Source: Typha latifolia (taxonomy: Eukaryota; Streptophyta; Magnoliopsida; Poales; Typhaceae). Taken from it: a stretch of DNA of 64,000 nucleotides. A program made the position numbers and the translations under genes. Numbering within the stretch: the stretch's first letter is position 1; each line of letters opens with the position of its first letter. The notes under the pieces were generated by a model that worked only from the letters and a program-made list of their open reading frames with translations, had not been told where the DNA came from and ran no database searches. The stretch lies in assembly GCA_019914945.1 (NCBI GenBank), contig CM034105.1:9672001-9736000 (forward strand), written 5' to 3'. Of the stretch, positions 44,996 through 55,700 are shown in pieces.

Positions 44996-45996
44996 CTAAA
45001 GATCGATCTTCTCTTTGATACGATCTTCTCTTTGAGGCTAAGTCTCTGATACCAGCTTGATACGATCTCTCCTTTAGGGCTAAAGATCGATCTTTTCTAA
45101 TTCTCAGATCTGGACTAGATCTTGCACGGAACTTTGAAATAAGATCCCGAAATATTTCGCCGTCAGATCGATGTGAAATTTTGATATGTTTTAGGCCCGG
45201 AAAAGAGCTTTCCAATAAATGAAATTTCAGGCGAATCGGAGTTGGGGATCTCGATATACCGTTCGTTTAGTGGACGAATGTCAGGATGCTCTGTTTTGGA
45301 TCTGTGGATGGAGGCACGAGATCCTAGGTAATGGTGGATGGTGGAGGACCGGCGTTAATGGGGTGGCACCGGTGAAAAGTGATGGTGGAAGGGTTGTGGT
45401 TGATGGAAGGATTAGGGCAAGTGTTGGATAGATTGGACGAAGGGGGAGAAGAGGGCCACCACTAAGGCACTAGGGTGATTAGCCGGACGAGGGAGGTTAG
45501 AAGCGGCGTCGCCGGGGATTGAGAGAACGGGAGCGAAGAAGACGAAGGAGGCAAGGCAAAACTCAATCTCAATAATCAATAATCAATTTGGTTGCCTACC
45601 ACATCCTTTTATAGGCTAACCAACAACTCAAATTAACCCTAAAAACACAATTTTCGTCGACCGCGTTCGATCTCGCCCGACCGCATTCGAACGCACCGAG
45701 TTTGCTCTTCTAGATTAGCGAACGCGATGCAGGCGTTCGAACGTGCGATCAAACACGCCTGTCGGTATTTGCGAACGCGATGCAGGCGTTCACAGTGAGT
45801 TCGAACGCACAGTACATTCTCTTCACCACGTTCACAACCCCGTTCACAAACCGCGTTCGAACTCACTCCACCCGCGTTCGAATGCGACTTACAGAAAACT
45901 TATTTTAATGGAAATTAAACACTAAAACATGAAATAAAAATACTCCTAAAGTGAATCCATGCTCGAGACGACGTCGGTGAAGTCCAAATCGTATCA
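44996..45996 (-). mobile_element. Gypsy (A/B family) solo LTR inside copia H gag
   Basis: The main LTR is 45058-45996 (TGATACGATCTCTCC to AATCGTATCA). It has a TATA box (TATAAAAGG on the minus strand, 45605-45613) and a rich GTTCGAACGC cluster upstream of it (45655-45890). Left of it, 44996-45057 is a scrambled scrap with LTR start sequence (TGATACGATCTTC at 45017), a PBS complement (CTCTGATACC) and a copy of AGGGCTAAAGATCGATCTT. A target duplication could not be fixed (CTAAA/CAAAA is possible). Confidence 0.85.
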
Positions 45997-46001
45997 CAAA
46001 A

Positions 46002-46865
46002 GTTACATCTATTCAGGAAAGTAAGGACATCGATTCTATGAAAGTTGAACAATTGGTAGGAAATCTACAAATATTTGAGTCCAGCCTTTCAAAACCGAGG
46101 AAGTCCAAAGGGATTGCCCTATCCACAGTTGAACAAAGTATAGAGGAGTCTGATGATGAAGGTGATTTAGATGTTGAGATGTTGGCCATGTTCGTTAAAA
46201 AGTTCAATAAATTCTTTCGGAAGCCAAACAAGTTGAATGCTGAAAAACTTGAGAAAAGCAAAGCCTTTGTGAAAAACAAAAATACTGCAAGTTCGAACAC
46301 AGGTGTGAGCAACAATGGTGTCAAACAGAAAATTAAGAATTCTGAGAATAAAGTTCGATGCTTTGAATGTTCTGGTTTTGGTCACATAGCACAAGAATGC
46401 CCTAATCGCCTTAAGAAGAAGGGTAAAGCTATGAAAGTTACTTGGGATGACTCAGATGAATTTGATGATGATTCTGGAAAAGACGAAGAAAATTTTGTAG
46501 CTTTTGCCTTTTCTCTACTTAATATTGATTCCGTTATTGATACTGATAATATAGATAATCAAGATATGTTACCAGCTGAAGAAGATGAATCTGAAATTCA
46601 AAAGGCATATAATGACCTGTACCTGGAGTCATTTAAACTCAAGAAAAGCAATCTTAGACTACATCAACGATTGAATAAGGAAGTGACATTTCTAAAAGGA
46701 AAGAACAAACTTGATGAGATTCTAAAAGCTCAGATCTCTGGAAAAGACAGGTATGGTGTTGGATACACTGGTAATTCAAATAATAACAAAACTGTCTTTG
46801 TTTCTGCAGGTATACAAAAGGAAGAATACCTGAAGCCATCAACCGCATTTACAAAGCAATCCTAG
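46002..46865 (+). pseudogene. Copia H gag, C-terminal part with zinc knuckle
   Basis: The open piece 46038-46865 carries DSMKVEQLVGNLQIFESSL, a lysine-rich stretch and the knuckle CFECSGFGHIAQEC (CX2CX4HX4C, residues about 110-123). An acidic region and a coiled-coil-like part (YNDLYLESFKLKKSNLRL) follow. Relative to copy G, about 90 residues of the coiled-coil are missing near 46668. A stop after TKQS (46863-46865) separates it from protease. Confidence 0.85.
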
Positions 46866-46867
46866 AT

Positions 46868-47364
46868 GAATGCTTCTAAACTGAAGTTGAATCTAAAAAA
46901 CTACTGAAACTTCGACGGTACCAAAGGTAAACTCTAGTCACACTCCTCGACAAAAGGTGAGTAGAAAAATGTTTGTTCCGACATGCTATCATTGCGGCAT
47001 TCTAGGGCATATTCGACCTCATTGCAAACTTTTGCAAAATCCTAGAAGTGCTTTTATTTATGGGATGAAAACAAAGGCCATATGGGTCAAGAAAAGTGAT
47101 TTGAAATGTTATGTTATACATTTTGCCTTGAAAGCTTTAAATTCGACTTGTGGTATTTAGACGGTGGTACATTCAAGACATATGTCGGGCGATAAATCCT
47201 TATTTTCTAATCTCGAAAAACATGAAGGGGGAGTTGTGACATACGGAGATGGTAATTCATCCAAGGTAATAGGTAAAGGAAAGGTAAGTATTCCAGGTGT
47301 TCCTATTCTTGAAAATGTTCTTTATGTTAAGGGCTTGAAAGCAAATCTTCTGAGCATCAGTTAA
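46868..47364 (+). pseudogene. Copia H second zinc knuckle and protease
   Basis: The open piece 46957-47160 has [14 protein letters not shown], the second knuckle. The protease active-site region ([15 protein letters not shown] in copy G) is frame-shifted here at about 47150-47180, so the catalytic aspartate is out of frame with the downstream piece (47164-47364, [12 protein letters not shown]). The protease would be inactive. Confidence 0.82.
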
Positions 47365-48614
47365 TTTTGTGATGAAGATTATGAGGTAAAATTCTCCAAA
47401 AATGATTGTACTATTCTAGATCATGGTGGTAATGTTATATGTTATGGATCTAGAACATCTGATAATTGCTATGTTGTTGGAAAGTCACATAAACTGAAAT
47501 GTAACAGTGCCTCTTTTGACATCGCAGATATTTGGCATCAACGTCTTGGACATGTGAATCACAAGGAATTATTTACTCTGTCCAAACAAGAAGTGGTAAG
47601 AGGAATACCTAAGATGAAAGAAATGTCAAAAAGGGTTTGCGGTTCGTGTCAAATTGGAAAACAAACTAGGATTTCACACAAGAAGGTAAATGCAGCGACC
47701 ACCGACCATGTGCGCCAATTAGTTCACATGGACTTGATGGGTCCAACAAAAACAGAAAGTCTTGGAGGTAAACGCTATATTTTCTTAATAGTCGATGATT
47801 ACTCCAGATATACCTGGGTTGCCTTTCTACGTGAGAAGTCTGAAACCTTTGAAGTTTTTAAATCACTATGCTTAAAATTGCAGAATGAAAAATCTACTAC
47901 CCTAGTTAGGATTCGTTCTGATCATGGTAGAGAATTTGAAAATGAAAATTTTTGTATATTTTGTGATTCTCTTGGTATTCAACATGAATTTTCAGCTCCT
48001 ATAACTCCACAACAAACAGGATTGTGGAAAGAAAGAACCGAGTTGTGTAGGAAATGGCTAGGGTTATGCTTCACGCTAAAAAGGTTCCTCAAAGGTTTTG
48101 GGCAGAGGCGGTCAATACAGCGGTACATGTGATAAATCGTGTTTATCTAAGACCAGGTACAAAATTGACTGCATATGAAATCTGGAAAGGTAAGAAACCT
48201 AGTGTTAAATATTTTCAAGTTTTTGGTAGTAAATGCTATATCTTGCGTGATCAAGAATATTTGACTAAATTTGACACTAGAAGTAACGAAGGCATCTTCT
48301 TAGGATATTTGAATAATAGTAGAGCCTATAGAGTATTTAATCTTAACACTTCTACTGTGATGGAATCTGCTAATGTAATGATAGATGAATCCACGACTGA
48401 TTTAAGTGAAGTTACTCCTATTTCTGTTTCTGCAGATACATATGACGAAGAAATAGGAAAGAAACTTGATCTGGAAATTGAGAATCAGGACCAGGACAAA
48501 GTTGAAATGAACAAAGATGATTGGAACGTACCGGAACCATCTGCCAGAGTGAAATCAGATCATCCACTGTCACAAGTGATCGGAGACATAAATGAACCAA
48601 TTAAGACAAGATGA
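47365..48614 (+). pseudogene. Copia H integrase
   Basis: GAG-pre-integrase domain (47554-47700, CGSCQIGKQTRISHKK), then the integrase core with [11 protein letters not shown] (first aspartate) and [15 protein letters not shown] (second aspartate). A small deletion at about 48012-48030 shifts the frame and removes the third-residue context. The frame resumes at 48054-48614 (MARVMLHAKKVPQRFWAEAV). A stop near 47362 also breaks the N-terminal side. Confidence 0.87.
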
Positions 48615-49532
48615 CAAATCCAAAGTGAGGTATCATTTACTTGTTATACATCTTCTTTTGAACCTAAAAATGTGAAGGAAGCATTATTAGACGATTCTTG
48701 GGTTAATGCTATGCATGAGGAATTAGAGCAATTTTCTAGGAATGATGTTTGGTATTTAGTTCCTAGACCTATGAATGTGAACGTCATTGGAACAAAATGG
48801 ATTTACAAGAATAAAAGTGATGAACATGGCAATATAGTTCGAAATAAAGCTAGACTCGTAGCACAGGGATATACTCAGGTTGAGGGTATAGATTTTGATG
48901 AGACATTTGCTCCTGTTGCTAGATTAGAATCTATTCGTATACTGTTTGCTATTGCTTGTCACTTAAAATTTAAATTGTTTCAAATGGATGTTAAAAGTGC
49001 TTTCTTGAATGGTACCCTGAATGAAGATGTTTATGTAGAACAACTGAAAGGGTTCGAAGATCAAAAATTTCCTTCTCATGTGTTTAAACTACAAAAGGCC
49101 CTCTACGGGCTAAAATAAGCTCCAAGAGCTTGGTATGAGAAGTTGACCACTTTTTTAGTGGATGCGGGGTTCACTCGAGGGGGAGTGGACAAGACATTGT
49201 TCATTAGACGGTCGAACAGAAGTTTACTAGTGGCACAAATATATATGGATGACATTGTCTTCGGGGCAACGAGTCAATCGTTAGCTAAGGAGTTTGCTGA
49301 TCTCATGCATAGTCATTTTGAGATGAGCATGATGGGTGAGTTGAAGTTCTTTTTGGGACTTCAAATTACTCAATTGGAAAGAGGGATATTTATCGCTCAA
49401 ACCAAGTATGCTAAGGATCTAGTGACTAAATTTGGTTTAGAAAATGCAAAACATGCTAGAACTCCTATGAGTACAACTACCAAACTAGGTAAGGATATTT
49501 CGGGACAAAGTGTTGATCGAGACTTTGTATAG
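48615..49532 (+). pseudogene. Copia H reverse transcriptase
   Basis: Open pieces 48672-49118 and 49143-49532. Motifs: ALYGLK before a TAA at 49116-49118 (CAA in copy G), [20 protein letters not shown] and the catalytic [13 protein letters not shown], intact. A frameshift near 49515-49525 separates RT from RNase H. Few lesions suggest a comparatively young copy. Confidence 0.88.
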
Positions 49533-50187
49533 GAGCATGATTGGTAGTCTTTTGTACTTAACTGCTAGTAGACCTGACATTGCATTTAGCGTCGGTGTGT
49601 GTGCTAGGTTTCAGTCTAAACCTAAGGAGACACATTTGTATGCTGTGAAACGTATCATAAAATATGTCGGTGGCATAGTTGACTTAGGTATCTGGTTTAC
49701 TTATGACTCGGGAGCTATTATATCTAGATACACGGATTCTGATTGGGCAGGTTCATGTGATGATAGAAAGAGTACCTCTAGTGCATGTTTTTATATTAGA
49801 AACAATCTGGTTGCTTGGCATAGTAAGAAACAAAACTCGATATCTTTATCTACTGCGGAGGCCGAGTACATTGCAGCGGGTAGTTGTTGTTCTCAGTTAC
49901 TATGGATGAAACAGATGGTCAAAGATTACGGTATTGAACAAGATACTATGGTGCTTTATTGTGACAACATAAGTGCTATTAATATATCGAAGAATCCTGT
50001 TCAATACTCGCGTACTAAACATATTGATATCCGACATCATTTTATACGCGAGTTAGTTGAAGACAAAATAATAGCACTAGAACATGTTGAGACAGAGAAA
50101 CAGTTGGGTGATCTATTTATAAAACCTTTGGATTTACAAAGATTTGAGTATCTTCGTACTTCTTTAGGCATTTGTGCTTTGGATTGA
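49510..50187 (+). pseudogene. Copia H RNase H
   Basis: A 225-codon open frame with YRSMIGSLLYLTASRPDIAF, YTDSDWAGSCDDRKSTSSAC and [16 protein letters not shown], ending at the natural pol stop (50185-50187). Complete relative to copy G, but out of frame with RT. Confidence 0.88.
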
Positions 50188-51190
50188 TTTTCTTTTTGTT
50201 TTGGTTTGTTTGGTTTGCATGTTTCATTTTTTACTATTTTCTTTTCGTTTTGTTTTAGGTTTTCTTTACTCTGAAATTTTCTTTTATTTTTAGTTTTAGA
50301 TTTGTTGAGAGTGTTTGTCATAAAAAATTTTTTTTTGATGCACTCCTAGATTCAATAATATACTCTTGACATATAAATATAATTTTTCTCTTGAATATGA
50401 GTTATTATAGTCAATTTTGTCATCTTGTAGTATATTGTATCATTTCTGAGTTATTCACTCTCTCGACTTCTATGATAATTATACTGAAATTAATGCACTC
50501 ATAACGTGTGTATATTCTTGAGTGAGCATGACATCATGAAATTCTTTTTAAATAGCTCACTATTGACCTTGATTTACACAGTTTGACCTCATGCTTAGTC
50601 ATCACAAATGTGTTCATAAAAGATCAATGAAAAGGGCTACAATGAGTTAGTGTGAAAGCCATCTTGTTTAGAGTCCAGTTTGACTCAGTACATTATTTGC
50701 AAATTAAATAAAATTTTTGCTATTTGTGTATATATTCTGGCACATTGTTTGATTTGTACTACAAGAAAAGGGCTACATACTCATGTGTGAAAGTCATCAT
50801 TGCACCTATATGGTTTATTTATAAAAAAATATACAGAAAAAATTCCTGTTCGGTTATGGAGAATAAGCTGAAAAGTGCAAATTTCAATACTAAGTCGGTT
50901 TGACTACTGCGTAGTATCATTGTTTAAATAGGAAAGTTTATTTAAGAAGAATGTTTCATGTTATCTATACTCACCTTGCATATGCATATTGTTATGATCA
51001 ATCAAGATTAATTTAATTTTGAGTGATGCATTAGAATTGATTATAATATGCTTTTGATGATTTGGTTGATCTGTGTATGACTTATTTCATTCGATTGTCA
51101 TATTCTGTCTTGAATCTATTTTGAATTTCTAGAAGTGCATCTCCAAAAAGATTTTTTGATTTTTTTTAGACTTTTTACTTAAAAAAAAAA
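50188..51190 (+). other. Pol to third-ORF spacer of copia H
   Basis: Non-coding. GAAAAGGGCTACA occurs at 50629-50641 and 50765-50777, each followed by a GTGTGAAAG block. GTTTGAC recurs near 50580, 50688 and 50901. A T-rich polypyrimidine region follows pol. The same arrangement appears on the minus strand in F and G. Confidence 0.6.
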
Positions 51191-51193
51191 AGG

Positions 51194-51295
51194 GGCGTTC
51201 GAACGCAGATTTTTTAGTTCGAACGCGGTGACTGATGCGTTCGAACGCGCAGACTGGTGCGTTCGAACGCACTCGAGGATTCTTTAAATATTGCG
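51194..51295 (+). promoter_or_regulatory. Promoter-like module upstream of the third ORF in H
   Basis: GCGTTCGAACGC and variants (51196-51271) are followed by CTTTAAATATTGCG (51282-51295), the counterpart of TTTATATATT in copy F. It lies about 450 bases before the third-ORF ATG. In the leader, CTAG/GTATGATC (51479-51490) and the pyrimidine-rich TTTCTTTCTCAAG (51732-51744) could be splice sites of a 5'-leader intron (inference). Confidence 0.5.
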
Positions 51296-51745
51296 TCCGA
51301 ACCCAAGGGTTTTCATCTTCCATCTTCCAAACCCTAGAAACCCATCATTTCCTCCCTCTCAAATCTTCAAGATCTTAGTATTTTTCATCAAATTTCTCAC
51401 TACAAACCCTTTTAGAGCGTAGTTCTCCTCTAGATCTTGCATCTTTCGGCCGAATTTCTGAGTTTTTCTTCACTTTTGCTAGGTATGATCATCCATCAAT
51501 TTTTCAATTTTTTATTCAATTAAGTCTTTTAATCTTGATTGATTTTGTGTGTTTTCAAGTTTTGATCACGTTAAAGTTACTATCTTGATGTTTCTTGTGT
51601 GATTGAACGTGATATCTTAGCGTTTTCAAGTGGATGATGGATTTCATTTAGGGCCTTAATGGTTTCTTGATTTCTTTTTAATTTCTTGTTTTTTTTTGTT
51701 GCTTTGGGCATGTATTGAATCTTGCATCTTGTTTCTTTCTCAAGA

Positions 51746-52795
51746 ATGCCTAGGAAAGCTGCAGTTTCCAAGAAACCTAGGCCGCCTTCGTCAACATCTT
51801 CGGCCCCAAAATTTTCTACTTCAACGGCTGCAGGACGATACAAACATAATTTTGGTACCCGTCCTGTTATTTCTGAACGACCCGTGGTCATTTCTGACTT
51901 TTCATTTTTGGGGATTGAACAGATATTTACTGAGTGAGGATGGTTATTGGTGTGTCGGATGAGCGGGACTGCTTATGTGGAAGTTGTTCGTGAATTCTTT
52001 TATAATGCCACAGTTTTAGAACGCTGTATTCGTTCTACTGTTCGTGGGGTGTCTGTATACTTGGACTCTGATGTTATTCGCGCTGAACTTCGTCTTCCTG
52101 ATGGTGAGTTCCAGTATCCCACGTCTGCTCCACTTCCCGATGTCGATGAATATCTTGGCACGATGATCGATCAAAGGGAATGTTGGAAGGGAAACATGAT
52201 GCTGCATGCGAAACTGACACCAGTGGCTCGCATGCTTCACCTGTTTTGTTTGTCCAAAGTTACTCCCAAGACTCGACATTCTAGTATCAGTCTGGATCAT
52301 GCATTCCTTCTTCATGCAATGTTATCCGGAGTCTCTGTTGATTTGGCTGCGGTGATCTATGATTCGATTCTCACAGCTGTACAGAAAGAAGCACCTCGTG
52401 AAGGGTTACCGTTTGGCATCTTTATTACGAATTTGTGCACTCAGAGTGGGGTGCGTGTGGATGCTTCGGAACCTTCCGTTACTTCGCACAAACCGTTGGA
52501 TCGGATTACTCTTAAGCGGAGTCAAGCTCACGACCAGTCGTCTCCTCTCAAACCGTCCTCTTCCGCCGCTGGTCGCTCATTGCACCCTGACAGTTCTAAT
52601 GATAGCTCTGACGGTGACACATGTCACTCTGAGGGGGAGTTACCACAGTACTCTAATCGTTTCAATCAGCTTAGTACTCAAGTGCGGGATCTCCATTCGG
52701 CAGTGACTGATTTACGAGCTGAGCAAGCTTGTCAGGGGACTGTACTTGACTCTGTGTTGACGATTCTTCAGCGTCAGTTTCCTCCGAGTTCCTAG
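51746..52795 (+). pseudogene. Third ORF of copia H, intact except one nonsense codon
   Basis: 350 codons including stop, from MPRKAAVSKKPRPPSS (51746) to the TAG at 52793-52795. A single in-frame TGA (51935-51937) replaces the CGA seen in copy F. Core motifs: VCRMSGTAYVEVVREFF, VRGVSVYLDSDVIRAELRLP, SLDHAFLLHAMLSGVSVDLA, GLPFGIFITNLCTQSGVRVD. The C-terminus is Ser/Asp-rich, then a heptad-like stretch (FNQLSTQVRDLHSAVTDLRA). It resembles the plant transposon protein/envelope-like family (recalled, not searched). The N-terminus is basic; no clear membrane segment is seen. The 3' LTR deletion starts right after the stop codon. Confidence 0.78.
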
Positions 52796-52796
52796 T

Positions 52797-53452
52797 CTTC
52801 ACAAACGCGTTCGAACACAACCTGAAGAATTCAAGTTGTCGCGTTCGAACGCACTCGGACTCGTTCAAACGCACCTGAGTTCAATTCATGCCGTTCGAAC
52901 GCACCCGGGCTGCGTTCGAACGCACCAACGAAGGTTGATAAAATTGGACTTTCGTGAGTACGGATAAGACTTGGATTTGGCTCTATCGTGGAGATCATAT
53001 ATAAGGATTGTGAAACCCTATCTCTAGTGTGGTTGAAGAAGCATTATTGAAGGAGACTTCTTGAGACTACATTGGTTCTTCAACTAACAAGGTTCCACTC
53101 ATCTACAAAAGTTAATCTTTCGTCTTAAGGGCTATCTAGACGAAAGATCAATCTCGAGGGTTACTGAGATTGGACTTCAATCATGAGAAGCGGTGAATTG
53201 TGGGTTCTATCGAGCAAGACTAAGAGGAACAAAGTCGTTTGGATCGATGGATTGTTTTGTGAGTCAGTCTTGTAACTGCTACTATTCTAGTGACTGGTTT
53301 TGATCCGAGTTTCGATGCGTGTTTTTCCACATTAAAATCTTGGCGTTCATCTCTGCTTTCGTTCTTAATATTTCTACAGACTTTTACTTAAGCGAACGAG
53401 CGTGATCATTGCCTAGTGTTTAGATACATACGTGTGTCTAGGGATTTTTTCA
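52797..53452 (+). repeat. Copia H 3' LTR, 5' end deleted
   Basis: Begins at CACAAACGCGTTCGAAC, which corresponds to about 43691 in the 5' LTR, and ends TTTTTTCA at 53452. The polypurine region and the first roughly 250 bp of U3, including the minisatellite units, are missing between the third-ORF stop and this point. A short deletion (TTTTTTCCCGTTTGGG region) also differs from the 5' LTR. Confidence 0.9.
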
Positions 53453-53457
53453 TATAT

Positions 53458-55220
53458 AGTGTCTCATCAACACTTTTTCCTGAAATATCCTTACCTAGTT
53501 TGGTAGTTGTACTCATAAGAAGTCTAGCATGTTTTGCATTTTCTAAACCGAATTTAGTCACAAGATCCTTAGCATACTTGGTTTGAGCGATAAATATCCC
53601 TCTTTCCAACTAGGTAATTTGAAGTCCCAAAAAAACTTCAACTCACCCATCATGCTCATCTCAAAATGACTATGCATAAGATTTGCAAACTCCTAAGCTA
53701 ATGATCGACTCGTTGCCCCGAAGACAATGTCATCCACATATATTTGTGCCACAACTAAACTCTTGTTCGACCGTCTAATGAACAATGTCTTGTCCACTCC
53801 CCCTCGAGTGAACCCCACATCCACTAAAAAACTAGTCAACTTCTCATACCAAGCTCTTGGAGCTTGTTTTAGCCCGTAGAGGGCCTTTTTCAGTTTAAAC
53901 ACATCAGAAGGAAATTTTTGATCTTCAAACCCTTTCGGTTGTTCTACATAAACATCTTCATTCAGAGTACCATTCAAGAAAGCACTTTTCACATCCATTT
54001 GAAACAATTTAAATTTTAAGTGGCAAGCAATAGCGAGCAGTATACGAATAGATTCTAATATAGCAACCGGAGCAAATGTCTCATCAAAATCTATACCCTC
54101 AACCTGAGTATATCCCTGTGCTACGAGTCTAGCTTTATTTCAAACTATATTGCCATGCTCATCACTTTTATTCTTGTAAATCCATTTTGTTCCAATGACG
54201 TTCACATTCTTAGGTCTAGGAACTAAATACCAAACATCATTCCTAGAAAATTGCTCTAATTCCTCATGCATAGCATTAACCCAAGAATCGTCTAACAATG
54301 CTTCCTTCACATTTTTAGGTTCAAAAGAAGATGTATAACAAGTAAATGATACCTCACTTTGGATTTGTCGTCTTGTCTTACTTGATTCATTCACGTCTCC
54401 GATCACTTGTGACAGTGGATGATTTGATTTCACTCTAGTAGATGGTTCCGATACGTTACAGTCATCTTTGTTCATTTTAACTTTGTCCTCGTCCTAATTC
54501 TCAATTTCCAGATCAAGCTCTTTTCCTATTTCTTCGTCATATGTATCTGCAGAAACAGAAATAGGAGAACTTCAGTTAAATCAGTTGTTGATTCATCTAT
54601 CATAACATTAGCAGATTCCATAACAGTAGAAGTGTCAAGATTAAATACTCTGTAGGCTCTACTATTATTCGAATACCCCAAAAAGATGCCTTCTCTACTT
54701 CTAGTGTCAAATTTAGTCAAATATTATCGATCATGCAAGATATAACATTTACTACCAAAAACTCGAAAATATTTAACACTAGGTTTCTTACCTTTCCAGA
54801 TTTTATAAGCAGTCATTTTTATACCTGGTCTTAGATAAACACGATTTTTCACATGTACCACTGTATTGACCGCCTCTGCCCAAAACCTTTGAGTAACCTT
54901 TTTAGCGTGAAGCATAACCCTAGCCATTTCCTACACAACTCGGTTATTTTTTTCAACAATCCCGTTCTGTTGTGGAGTTATAGGAGCTGAATACTCATGT
55001 TGAATACCAAGAGAATCGCAAAATATAGAAAAATTTTCATTTTCAAATTCTCTACCATGATCAAAACGAATCCTAACTAGTGTTGTAGATTTTTTATTCT
55101 GCAATTTTAAGCATAGTGATTTAAAAACTTCAAAGGTTTTAGACTTCTCACGTAGAAAGGCAACTTAGGTATACCTGGAGTAATCATCGACCATTAAGAA
55201 TATATAGCGTTTACCTCCAA
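53458..55220 (-). pseudogene. Copia G reverse transcriptase and integrase
   Basis: On the minus strand: integrase core end (MARVMLHAKKVTQRFWAEAV, 54724-54927), integrase C-terminal/linker (54140-54720) and RT (53458-54180). RT motifs [20 protein letters not shown] and [13 protein letters not shown] are intact. Stops lie near 54137, 54497 and 54955. The end toward RNase H is cut by copy H at 53458. Confidence 0.86.
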
Positions 55221-55700
55221 GACTTTCCGTTTTTGTTGGACCCATCAAGTCCATGTGAACTAATTAAAGCACACGGTCGGTGGAAGCTGCATTTACATTC
55301 TTGTGTGAGATCTGAATTTGTTTTCCAATTTGACACGAACCGCACACTCTTTTTGACATTTCTTTCATCTTAGGTATTCTTCTTACCACTTCTTGTTTGG
55401 ACAGAGTAAATAATTCCTTGTGATTCAAATGTCTAAGATGTTGATGCCAAAGATCTGCAAGACTTTCCATTTTTGTTGGACCCATCAAGTCCATGTGAAC
55501 TAATTAAAGCACACGGTCAGTGGTAGCTGCATTTACCTTCTTGTGTGAAATCCTAGTTTGTTTTCCAATTTGATACGAACCGCAAACCCTTTTTGACATT
55601 TCTTTCATCTTAGGTATTCCTCTTAGCACTTCTTGTTTGGACAGAGTAAATAATTCCTTGTGATTCACATGTCTAAGACGTTGATGCCAAAGATCTGCAA
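55221..55700 (-). repeat. 240-bp in-frame tandem duplication of the GAG-pre-integrase region in copia G
   Basis: 55221-55460 and 55461-55700 are adjacent direct copies, exactly 240 bp (80 codons) each. They cover HRL-type pre-integrase residues (LWHQ...HVNHKEL), the CGSCQIGKQ motif and the start of the integrase core. Both contain the same TAA (plus-strand TTA at 55262-55264 and 55502-55504) where copy F has CAA, so the stop predates the duplication. The copies have since diverged at several positions. Confidence 0.9.

Larger units (their letters stand above)
43437..53452 (+). mobile_element. Sirevirus-like copia copy H inserted in copy G
   Basis: A 10-kb plus-strand copy lying between TATAC (43432-43436) and TATAT (53453-53457), a 5-bp target duplication with one change; the two halves of G's pol join across it. 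Order: 5' LTR, PBS, gag, protease, integrase, RT, RNase H, spacer, third ORF, truncated 3' LTR. A gypsy solo LTR interrupts gag. The most complete copy of the family in the window. Confidence 0.92.
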
